The notes under the pieces: model-generated
The model's database searches: none
Told to the model about the DNA's origin: nothing
The model's input: the letters and a program-made list of their open reading frames with translations, nothing else
Position numbers and translations under genes: made by a program
Assembly (NCBI GenBank): GCA_016765035.1
Contig: JAESQS010000167.1
Coordinates: 1-32,319, forward strand
Direction: 5' to 3'
Length of the DNA stretch: 32,319 bases
Source: Kordiimonadaceae bacterium
Lineage (GTDB): Bacteria; Pseudomonadota; Alphaproteobacteria; Sphingomonadales; Kordiimonadaceae
Shown here: positions 26,367-32,319 of the stretch, in pieces
How the letters are laid out: the number at the start of each line of letters is the position of its first letter
Position numbering within the stretch: position 1 is the first letter of the stretch

Positions 26367-27815
26367 ATGATTGACCTCCTTTTTTACACTGGTATTTTAC
26401 TGATCCTCGCTTTTCTATCCCGGCGTATATCAAACCGTGTCGGAAAAAATTGGCTCTCACGTGGCCTAACTACAGCCGCCAGCTTCTGCCTCTTGTTTGC
26501 TACATTTATTTTCTGGGCTACACCGTCTATCAATCTACCGTTACCCAGTGGCACACATACTGTTGGGCTTTCTCACTGGGTCATAAACACTGACAGAACT
26601 GAGCCCTTCACACTCAACCCTTCAGACAAACGTAAATTACACATCAAGGTGTGGTACCCGACAGCCGACGTATCAAACATTGACTTTTTACACTATAGAC
26701 CAGCCCCAAAATTAGCTGCCTATGCGTCACCAAACATGGCGCCTGTTCATGCAGCCCTTATCGGATCCATCGGACCTCTGTCGTTTTTAGAGCCTCGCCT
26801 GAAAAAGGCCTTAGCAGAAGCCAAGCTCAGTACCTATGCCGGGCCAGCCCCGCTCAAGACAAACGAAAAATTCCCAGTCCTGCTTTTTTCCCATGGGCAC
26901 CGAGCGCATTTGGATTTTTTTTCGACAACGATGCAAGATCTGGCGAGCCACGGTTATATCGTTATCGGCATCAATCACAGCTATGAAGTACCTCATTCCA
27001 TAATGCCCACAGGCGAAACTTTTAGTCGCACCGACCATATAATGGAACATAGTGCAGCCTCTGATGCACAAACCTATCAAAGCTACGAAAAGCAACTAGC
27101 AACGCTTACCAACAACATCAACAACATCACGTCGAACGGTGGGTTTGAAGCGAATAAAGAGCGTTTCGCGCAAGCTTACAATGCCATTATCGACACGCCA
27201 CAAGACTTGACCTACGACCTGCCTATTCGCGTAGCTGACATGTTGAGTACGATTCAATTTATGGAACATGCCGCCAAACAAGCCTCGGCTTCTGCGCTTT
27301 TGAAAATGATGGACTTGTCTAAGGTTGGTGCATTTGGCATGTCATTTGGTGGGCCCACATCCGCGGAATTTTGTCGTCAATACGGGAAATGTATTGCAGC
27401 CGCCAATATTGATGGCAAAAACTGGGGCGACATGCTGCGCGCGCCCCTGGATGTACCTATGCTCTGGATTGCAGGCACCTATACTCAAGGCGAGCGCTTT
27501 GATGTGCCTTATACCCTTGAAAACTGGCAGGCCAGCGCCTTCCGCGTTTTGGTGCCCGGGGCTACGCACCAAGCCTTCACTGATGTGCCCTTTCTGTCCC
27601 CTCTCCTCGATGTTGCCGTGCTGGAGTTTCCTTACAACTTCATGCCCCGTGGGCACAGGGAGGACATCCACCGTGTTACAAACGGTGCACTCGTTGCATT
27701 GTTTGATCATTATGCAAAGGACAAAGCCTTCAATTTAAACATGCTGGAAACTGCTCTTGAAGGGGTTATTGTTGAAGAGTATACCGCAAAAATAAACCCC
27801 GCCCCTTTAGACTAA
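26367..27815 (+). CDS. Alpha/beta hydrolase, platelet-activating-factor acetylhydrolase-like, membrane-anchored
   Basis: I use the ATG at 26367 because the earlier in-frame ATG at 26307 lies inside the terminator of the preceding gene. The 482-residue product has two hydrophobic N-terminal segments (about 3-17 and 36-51) and then an alpha/beta hydrolase resembling PAF-acetylhydrolase isoform II. Key motifs: VLLFSHGHRAH (oxyanion region), nucleophile Ser326 in FGMSFGG, Asp349 in ANIDGKNW, His401 in GATHQAFTD. The family cleaves short or oxidised acyl esters from phospholipids or related esters. The N-terminal helices suggest an inner-membrane protein with its catalytic domain probably in the periplasm. 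Only 90 bases separate it from the receptor stop, but the terminator between suggests either its own promoter or read-through. No strong ribosome-binding site is seen. Confidence 0.84.
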   Translation: MIDLLFYTGILLILAFLSRRISNRVGKNWLSRGLTTAASFCLLFATFIFWATPSINLPLPSGTHTVGLSHWVINTDRTEPFTLNPSDKRKLHIKVWYPTADVSNIDFLHYRPAPKLAAYASPNMAPVHAALIGSIGPLSFLEPRLKKALAEAKLSTYAGPAPLKTNEKFPVLLFSHGHRAHLDFFSTTMQDLASHGYIVIGINHSYEVPHSIMPTGETFSRTDHIMEHSAASDAQTYQSYEKQLATLTNNINNITSNGGFEANKERFAQAYNAIIDTPQDLTYDLPIRVADMLSTIQFMEHAAKQASASALLKMMDLSKVGAFGMSFGGPTSAEFCRQYGKCIAAANIDGKNWGDMLRAPLDVPMLWIAGTYTQGERFDVPYTLENWQASAFRVLVPGATHQAFTDVPFLSPLLDVAVLEFPYNFMPRGHREDIHRVTNGALVALFDHYAKDKAFNLNMLETALEGVIVEEYTAKINPAPLD

Positions 27816-27825
27816 GGGAGCGGGG
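27786..27825 (-). terminator. Rho-independent terminator of the - strand S33-type hydrolase gene (shared by convergent genes)
   Basis: The arms at 27797-27808 and 27814-27825 form a 12-position stem (one C-A mismatch) around AGACT. Read on the - strand the stem is followed by TTTATTTTT, a good T-tract, 28 bases past the stop of the hydrolase gene. It lies inside the last codons of the + strand gene. On the + strand only a short CTTCT follows, so it is weaker in that direction. Confidence 0.75.
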
Positions 27826-27852
27826 CTTCTAAACCATTCTATAACGGTATGC

Positions 27853-29559
27853 CTACATAATATGGTTACCCAAACCAAGTTTGAACAACAGCATCACGCC
27901 CCAAGAAAGCGTGTCATATTTGATCGGTGGCAAAGTCACTGTTTCTTTCAATCCTGCAGGGAACTGCCCAGTGCGTAAAAATTCTGCACTGAGCTGATGA
28001 AACTCTTCATCAAAGTGATAAATTTCAGTTGCATAATGCCCAGAGTTTTCAACCATTACCATACGGCTATTAGGCATCATAGCGTGCAAACGCCGCGCAT
28101 TTCCTGCTGGAGTAATCCCATCAAAAGTTCCATTCACAATCAACAAAGGCACGTCGGTTTTAAAGGGTGCCCGAAACTCATCCCCGAGATCATCAACAGC
28201 CCAGATATGGCAGAGAGGCCCTGGGTTTCTTTCTTGCAGTCCTACGTAGGAAAGAGCACCCATCATTATATTGTCAGGATTTTCAGTGTCTTTGGTTAGA
28301 CGCTCAAGCCTGTCCGCACTAATACCAGAGGCACAGTCAATTACATTTGCAGCCGCATTGAGCACAACCATATCGCGGAATCCATCATAGTTTTTCTCTA
28401 CGATGCGGGTGATACCCTCATACGCCTTATGATACAGTGCCGCGACAAGCGGCGGAATGCGGGCAGCGCCTGCGCTACGTGCAAAAGGGCCATCCCCTCT
28501 ATTTTGCACAAGACCATTTGCAACAAGCAATAGTTTGGCTGCATGGGAATTGAACAATATGTCAAAAGGCTCACTGCCTTTAGGCTGGATGCTAAATATA
28601 CGCTGTTGCTCATCAAGCTCTCGGTAAATCTCTTGTATTGCATACTTCATATCGCCCTTAGGCATCATGGCCGCCACATCAGGGTTGGCATTTGCAATCT
28701 TGAAGGCTTGTTCTGTTGCAGCTTGAATTTCAGATGGCACATCATACGTAGCATCTAGGCCTTCGATCCCCACAAGCGATGCCGCTGTTACATTGGCGTC
28801 ATACCGCTGAAGATAAGCAAGCGCGGTTTGCGTACCAAAGCTCGCACCGTGCAGAGCTATTTTCTCAAACCCAAGGGCCATACGCAGTGCATCAATATCG
28901 TCTGCTACTTCAACAAGGTTATACCCCGCGAAATTAATACCCATTGTTTGAAAGTGGCCACGGCAATCTTGCAACACCTTGGTCAACCGCCTGTGTGTTT
29001 CTTCACGCTCTTGCATCAAATCAACAGGCTCTGGCGGACGCGGGCATGTTAGCCTAGGCTCCGACAAGCCCATACCTCGGCCATCCATCAACACAAGGTC
29101 TGCAAACTCCAGATACCGACTATAATAGAGATAGGCAATGTCGTAATTAACCTCGATTACGTCTGACGACTGCTGGCTAAAATCTATACTCTCCATAAAG
29201 GTAAACGGGAGCTTCTCTGCCAGTTGCGCTTCGTTATCAGGGCCGCCGTGAAAGCGAAAAATAGGCGCCGCTGATTGCTTGTTTTTTGAGTAAATATGGA
29301 GAAAGGCGATTTTAATTTTGTTACTACTGTCATCCGCCCGTACTTCTGGCACAGTCAAAAAACCAATCTGCCCGGAATAGATCGCATCCTTCATGTTCAC
29401 ACGTACGTCACGTGTTTGAAGTGTGCCTACCTCCACGTCAGAAAATATATTTTTGGCATCAGTTTCAGCCGACGTTATTTGCCCCGATGCGACAGCTAAG
29501 CCCACCAATAGCCAGCACCATACTCGCCCCATTACATTTTTATATCTCATACATTTCAT
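27853..29559 (-). CDS. Secreted alpha/beta hydrolase, S33 proline-iminopeptidase/tripeptidyl-aminopeptidase-like
   Basis: This 568-residue protein has a Sec signal peptide (about 9-31, WCWLLVGLAVASG...TSAE); Met4 (29550) is an alternative start with better spacing to GAAAG. S33-type motifs are in order: FRFHGGPDNE (oxyanion HGGP, 104-107), VLMDGRGMGLSEP (157-168), nucleophile Ser240 in LHGASFGTQTA, a helical cap, Asp480 in VNGTFDGITP, and His508 in ENSGHYAT. Such enzymes remove N-terminal residues or tripeptides, or cleave related esters and amides, and the C-terminal part resembles TAP-like proteins. Its periplasmic location suits processing of imported compounds. It is convergent with the PAF-AH-like gene and shares a terminator with it. 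The palindrome TTATTTAAATAA lies 62 bases upstream, so it may belong to the same regulon as the M14-like gene. Confidence 0.88.
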   Translation of the reverse strand: MKCMRYKNVMGRVWCWLLVGLAVASGQITSAETDAKNIFSDVEVGTLQTRDVRVNMKDAIYSGQIGFLTVPEVRADDSSNKIKIAFLHIYSKNKQSAAPIFRFHGGPDNEAQLAEKLPFTFMESIDFSQQSSDVIEVNYDIAYLYYSRYLEFADLVLMDGRGMGLSEPRLTCPRPPEPVDLMQEREETHRRLTKVLQDCRGHFQTMGINFAGYNLVEVADDIDALRMALGFEKIALHGASFGTQTALAYLQRYDANVTAASLVGIEGLDATYDVPSEIQAATEQAFKIANANPDVAAMMPKGDMKYAIQEIYRELDEQQRIFSIQPKGSEPFDILFNSHAAKLLLVANGLVQNRGDGPFARSAGAARIPPLVAALYHKAYEGITRIVEKNYDGFRDMVVLNAAANVIDCASGISADRLERLTKDTENPDNIMMGALSYVGLQERNPGPLCHIWAVDDLGDEFRAPFKTDVPLLIVNGTFDGITPAGNARRLHAMMPNSRMVMVENSGHYATEIYHFDEEFHQLSAEFLRTGQFPAGLKETVTLPPIKYDTLSWGVMLLFKLGLGNHIM

Positions 29560-29620
29560 CTTTCAAATACGCCCATTCCAATATGTATTAATATGAGTAA
29601 TTTTCGAAAAAAACAATATT

Positions 29621-29632
29621 TTATTTAAATAA
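29621..29632. promoter_or_regulatory. Candidate operator palindrome TTATTTAAATAA (site 4)
   Basis: Identical to the 12-bp palindrome at 21852 and located 62 bases before the - strand hydrolase start, where an operator or upstream promoter element would lie. The surrounding 29560-29790 stretch is very A/T rich and shows no gene. Confidence 0.4.
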
Positions 29633-29789
29633 ATAAATTAATGTATTTTTAATAGCACTCGCAGCATACTAGTCCCCAGGCTGTAAAGCGCCAGCTATAT
29701 TGTCTTTCTCCTTCCCAAAATATCTCAAAAATTCAGGCCAAAGCTCCGTTATCAGTGATATGAATTGCTAGATTACAGGCTATGAATAA

Positions 29790-29855
29790 ACATATTTAAC
29801 TGTTGCTATAGAAATATTTATAATATATTATTTCTATAGCAACAGTTAAATATGT
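29790..29855. repeat. 27-bp perfect inverted repeat upstream of the toxin-antitoxin genes
   Basis: The arms at 29790-29816 and 29829-29855 are perfect reverse complements around a 12-base A/T loop. The loop holds TATAAT at 29819-29824, and TTTAAC at 29795-29800 lies 18 bases before it, so a promoter can be drawn straight through the dyad towards the antitoxin gene, whose ATG is at 29902. Such a dyad suits autoregulation by a DNA-binding antitoxin. Its length and perfection are unusual for an operator, so a small mobile-element remnant or a transcriptional hairpin are alternatives. Confidence 0.75.
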
Positions 29856-29901
29856 ACGTCTAAACCTAATTCTGTATCTGAAATTGACACACGAGAATAG
29901 T

Positions 29902-30285
29902 ATGAAACTCGCAAAACATAGCAACAAAGACATAGCTTCCAGAGAGCTCGTGCTGACCAAAGCAGTTTTAAGCGCAAGTGACAAATTGGGCATCAATTCT
30001 ACTACACTTGGAAAAATCATAGGGTTATCTGCTGCAACAATCAGCAGAATGAAAAAAGAGGGATATTCTCTCAAAACTGATAAGAAGGAATATGAATTAG
30101 GCGCAGAGTTTGTTCGATTATACCGAGGCATTGATTCAATCAATGGCGGGGATGATACGGCGAACCAAAGCTGGATCAAGTCAAACAACACGGTCCTTAA
30201 TGGCGCTCCGATTGACCTGATACAGAAAATCAGAGGTCTTGTTCATACGATTGAATATGTGGATACATTTAGAGCTAAAATCTAA
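29902..30285 (+). CDS. Antitoxin, Xre/MbcA/ParS family
   Basis: The ATG at 29902 is preferred over an upstream TTG at 29884; the product has 127 residues. An N-terminal helix-turn-helix (about 33-52, TTLGKIIGLSAATISRMKK) is followed by the MbcA/ParS/Xre-type toxin-binding domain (about 65-127). That domain holds AEFVRLYRGIDSI, then WIKSNNTVLNGAPIDLIQKIRGL and YVDTFR. This is the standard antitoxin partner of RES-domain toxins: it neutralises the toxin and usually represses its own promoter, here probably through the 27-bp inverted repeat upstream. The 3' end overlaps the toxin reading frame by 29 bases (more if the toxin starts at an upstream TTG), which suggests translational coupling. The context is A/T rich compared with the genes on either side. 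Confidence 0.9.
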   Translation: MKLAKHSNKDIASRELVLTKAVLSASDKLGINSTTLGKIIGLSAATISRMKKEGYSLKTDKKEYELGAEFVRLYRGIDSINGGDDTANQSWIKSNNTVLNGAPIDLIQKIRGLVHTIEYVDTFRAKI

Positions 30286-30991
30286 AATTACAGAATTTAC
30301 AGCACAAGTCTGGCGCATTGTAGAAAGCCAGTCACAGTCATCGACGTTAAAGATAACCGACAGTCTTGACGACCAACAGATACTGGAAAAGCTGCTTGAG
30401 GAAACTAAACCAGTCCTCCCAGAAATTGCAAACGGCTTTCACTATCTAATTTCTACCCCTTTTAGATATAAACCATACCCTCATGGTTCACGCTTCAGAA
30501 AAGCAGGCCAGCCTGAAGGGGCCTATTACGCTTCTCTTTCCCCAGAAACCGCCATAGCGGAAATGGCATTTTACCGGATGCTATTTTATAGCCATTCACC
30601 TGATGCAATATTGCCCGAAAACGGGGCTGAATATACCGCTTTTCAAGTAGGTGTTAAAACACCCTATGCCCTTGACCTTACGGAGGAACCGTTCGTCGCC
30701 ATGCTAGAGCTTTTGCTGAAAGAGGACTATCACGCCTGCCAAGAGTTAGCAGACGCGGCGCGTGCTGCTGGTGTTCAAGCCATCATCAGCCAGTCAGTCC
30801 GCTGCCCAAAGAAAGGCGATAATATCACTGTATTTGATATGAAGGCATTCACCAGCAAAGAACCCAAGAAGACGCAAACATGGCGGCTTCACCCCAGTCG
30901 GGATAAAGTCATCGCCTTACGGGAATTTCCGCGTCTGTCCCTAGAGTATCGAGCAGACAACTTTAACGATCCAAGGATTTCTCAGAAATAA
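30257..30991 (+). CDS. RES-domain toxin (probable NAD+-degrading)
   Basis: I place the start at the ATG at 30257 (244 residues); TTG codons at 30239 and 30251 are alternatives. After a short N-terminal segment (TAQVWRIVESQ) the RES domain is recognisable. It holds HGSRFRKAGQPEGAYYAS (conserved Arg, Gly and Tyr), SPETAIAEMAFYR (conserved Glu102) and a later AIISQSVR segment with the conserved Ser. RES toxins of TA systems degrade NAD+ and stop growth when their antitoxin is lost. The partner antitoxin overlaps upstream, which makes a complete type II module. The last part (TWRLHPSRDKVIALREFPRLS) is partly duplicated 173 bases downstream. Nothing suggests that the toxin is inactive. Confidence 0.9.
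   Translation: MWIHLELKSKITEFTAQVWRIVESQSQSSTLKITDSLDDQQILEKLLEETKPVLPEIANGFHYLISTPFRYKPYPHGSRFRKAGQPEGAYYASLSPETAIAEMAFYRMLFYSHSPDAILPENGAEYTAFQVGVKTPYALDLTEEPFVAMLELLLKEDYHACQELADAARAAGVQAIISQSVRCPKKGDNITVFDMKAFTSKEPKKTQTWRLHPSRDKVIALREFPRLSLEYRADNFNDPRISQK
30872..30940 (+). repeat. 69-bp degenerate direct repeat, copy 1 (inside the RES toxin gene)
   Basis: This segment, encoding the C-terminal WRLHP...VIALREFPRLS part of the toxin, recurs at 31045-31113 with 10 mismatches by my count (about 86% identity, no gaps). A core of about 17 bases, TAAAGTCATCGCCTTAC, is identical in both copies. Confidence 0.85.
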
Positions 30992-31318
30992 GCCTCTCCC
31001 GTGGTGTAGTCACGACCCTCTCAAGAAACCATCGCCCCCAAATAACGCAACCATGGCGGCTTCATCCCCGCCGGGGTAAAGTCATCGCCTTACGGGGGTT
31101 TCCACCCCTGTCCTGCTCGCTTTTTAATTTCGGCGAAAAGGGCATTGGGTGTTAAACTAGCCTGAAAGCAACGCGTATGCTTGTGTTTTAGGGGCTCAAA
31201 AACTTTTTCTTAAAATGGCGTACCGGATTATTCCGGCTCGTTCGTCTACATTAGACAGACAGTATTCCCCCCGGAACTCTTGCTAGGGAACCGAGGGGCA
31301 TCGCCAACCGGAGAAGAC
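30992..31318 (+). promoter_or_regulatory. Intergenic region between the RES toxin and the third ECF sigma gene
   Basis: These 327 bases contain repeat copy 2 (described separately) and, nearer the sigma gene, a small hairpin CCGGA-TTAT-TCCGG (31223-31236) followed by GTCTACATTAGAC. These may be promoter-proximal elements of the sigma gene. No complete gene is seen. Confidence 0.4.
31045..31113 (+). repeat. 69-bp degenerate direct repeat, copy 2 (intergenic remnant of a toxin 3' end)
   Basis: Copy 2 can be read in the same frame as copy 1, as PWRLHPRRGKVIALRGFPPLS, and stays open into SLFN, but no RES domain precedes it. It is best seen as the leftover 3' end of a second RES-type gene or a duplicated fragment. 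A dispersed genomic repeat is the other possibility. Confidence 0.7.
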
Positions 31319-31891
31319 ATGCCGCATCGCCATATCGATGATTGGTTTACGGAGGAAGTACTGGCCTTAGAGCCGGTGCTGGTTGGTTTCCTGCGCCGTC
31401 ATTGGCGTGATGAGGCTGACATCCTTGATTTACGGCAGGAAACCTATGCCCGGGTGTATGAGGCTGCGCACAAGCAGCGACCAGTTTATGCCAAGGCTTT
31501 TGTATTTAGGACAGCGCGTAATTTAATTATTGATCGCGCCCGTCGGGCACAGGTTGTCTCCATGGAGACAATAGCGGATTTTGAGAGCGTGCCCGTCATA
31601 GAAGATGAACTGGATGCGGAGGCGCGTTTGTCTTCCCGCCAGGAACTGAAAGCCCTGCAACGAGCGTTGGATTTATTGCCCCCCCGGTGCAGGGAAATTG
31701 TTATCATGCGGAAAATCGAAGGGCACTCTCAACGCCATGTGGCCACAGCGCTTGGCCTTGCCCAAAGCACGGTGGAAAAACAAGTGAGCAAAGGCGTGAG
31801 AAAATTGGCCGACGCGCTGTACGGCGAAGGCGGCACATATGCAAATGATGCAACCCCTCGCGCCCGCGCACAACAGGAACGCAAAAAATGA
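31319..31891 (+). CDS. ECF-type RNA polymerase sigma factor (third sigma/FecR pair)
   Basis: The ATG at 31319 follows GGAGAAG; a TTG at 31280 would add 13 residues without a ribosome-binding site. The 190-residue protein has region 2 at about 18-78 (DILDLRQETYARVYEAA, KAFVFRTARNLIIDRARRAQ). Region 4 is at about 105-165 (LLPPRCREIVIMRKIEGHSQ, then the helix-turn-helix VATALGLAQSTVEKQVSKGV). It is a FecI-type ECF sigma but clearly less similar to the two at 492 and 7533 than they are to each other, since it lacks the GGPP motif before region 2. Its stop overlaps the next gene by 4 bases (ATGA), again a sigma/FecR coupling. It probably serves a receptor located beyond the right edge. Confidence 0.93.
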   Translation: MPHRHIDDWFTEEVLALEPVLVGFLRRHWRDEADILDLRQETYARVYEAAHKQRPVYAKAFVFRTARNLIIDRARRAQVVSMETIADFESVPVIEDELDAEARLSSRQELKALQRALDLLPPRCREIVIMRKIEGHSQRHVATALGLAQSTVEKQVSKGVRKLADALYGEGGTYANDATPRARAQQERKK

Positions 31892-32319
31892 CCGACGCCC
31901 AGCGCATAGAACGCGAAGCTGCCGATTGGATAGCGAAATTTGACAGCGGCCAGGTGGGCAGCCACCAAATTGAAGCAGGCGGCAATGCTGTTGAAGCCTT
32001 TTGCCGCGCTGATCAGGCGTTTACCGATTGGGTGTCTGCATCCTTTATAAACCGCACGGCTTTCCTAAGGGCCCACCAAGCATGGTGCCGCGCTGACAGG
32101 TTGGCAGCCCTGCCACAAGCTGCGGGTGTTACGCAAGATATCCCTCAGGACATCTCTCAGGACATCTCTCAGGGCACCAGCACTCAGGGCACCACCCCTC
32201 AGGCAACAGCTTTCGGCCTTGTGCATATGCATAAGGCGCTGAAACAGCATGGCTTAAAACCGGCGTGGGTTATAAGTGCTGCCGCTGCGTGCCTTGCCGT
32301 GGTGGCAAGCGTGGCGCTC
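31888..32319 (+). CDS. FecR-like anti-sigma regulator, N-terminal part (cut by window edge)
   Basis: The ATG at 31888 overlaps the sigma stop. The 144 codons present begin MTDAQRIEREAADWIAKFDSG, and a DUF4880-like sigma-binding segment runs to about residue 65 (AFTDWVSASFINRTAFLRAHQAW). A Gln/Thr/Ser-rich linker follows at about 78-105 and contains QDIP-QDIS-QDIS repeats. A transmembrane helix begins at about 124 (AWVISAAAACLAVVASVAL), where the window ends. The periplasmic FecR domain is not visible. The layout and coupling make the call safe, although the diagnostic FecR signature lies outside the window. Confidence 0.87.
   Translation, partial: MTDAQRIEREAADWIAKFDSGQVGSHQIEAGGNAVEAFCRADQAFTDWVSASFINRTAFLRAHQAWCRADRLAALPQAAGVTQDIPQDISQDISQGTSTQGTTPQATAFGLVHMHKALKQHGLKPAWVISAAAACLAVVASVAL
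32134..32169 (+). repeat. Three in-frame 12-base repeats in the FecR linker
   Basis: CAAGATATCCCT is followed by two identical CAGGACATCTCT units, encoding QDIP-QDIS-QDIS in the cytoplasmic linker before the membrane helix. Because the unit is a multiple of three, copy-number changes would lengthen or shorten the linker without breaking the frame. Confidence 0.8.

Overview
The window looks like chromosomal DNA of a TonB-receptor-rich Gram-negative bacterium, most likely an alphaproteobacterium of moderate GC content (the Sphingomonadales/Kordiimonadales type of lifestyle). This is inferred from four TonB-dependent receptor (TBDR) loci, three ECF sigma/FecR pairs, many secreted hydrolases, and one promoter-like site that matches the alphaproteobacterial EcfG consensus. 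No rRNA, tRNA, CRISPR array, insertion sequence or phage gene was seen.

Left part (about 1-14,700): after the start of a divergent LysR-type regulator there are two consecutive, paralogous four-gene cassettes on the + strand. Each has the order ECF sigma (FecI-like) - FecR anti-sigma - TBDR with an N-terminal STN signalling domain - exported S9-family serine peptidase resembling the AtxE2 lasso-peptide isopeptidases. In cassette 1 (492-7174) the receptor is broken by a frameshift and an in-frame TGA, while the sigma, FecR and peptidase genes are open. In cassette 2 (7533-14701) all four genes are open. No lasso precursor or lasso maturation gene is visible, so the cassettes look like sense-import-cleave modules for someone else's (macrocyclic?) peptides. 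A third sigma/FecR pair begins at 31319 and runs off the right edge, so a third cassette may follow.

Middle part on the - strand (14,814-21,744): an M14-like metallopeptidase (DUF2817) lies upstream of a second broken TBDR (frameshift plus TGG-to-TGA). These are followed by a glycerophosphodiester phosphodiesterase-like protein, a membrane-anchored alpha/beta hydrolase and a TetR regulator that overlaps the hydrolase gene by 4 bases.

Right-middle part (21,977-29,559): a TetR-type regulator, a DUF819 membrane protein, an intact TBDR closed by a clear rho-independent terminator, a PAF-acetylhydrolase-like enzyme and a convergent secreted S33-type hydrolase. AT-rich palindromes built on TTATTTAA/TTAAATAA lie upstream of several of these genes and may be one shared operator.

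Right edge (29,790-32,319): a Xre/MbcA/ParS-type antitoxin and RES-domain toxin pair behind a 27-bp perfect inverted repeat, a 69-bp degenerate duplication of the toxin 3' end, and the third ECF sigma/FecR pair.
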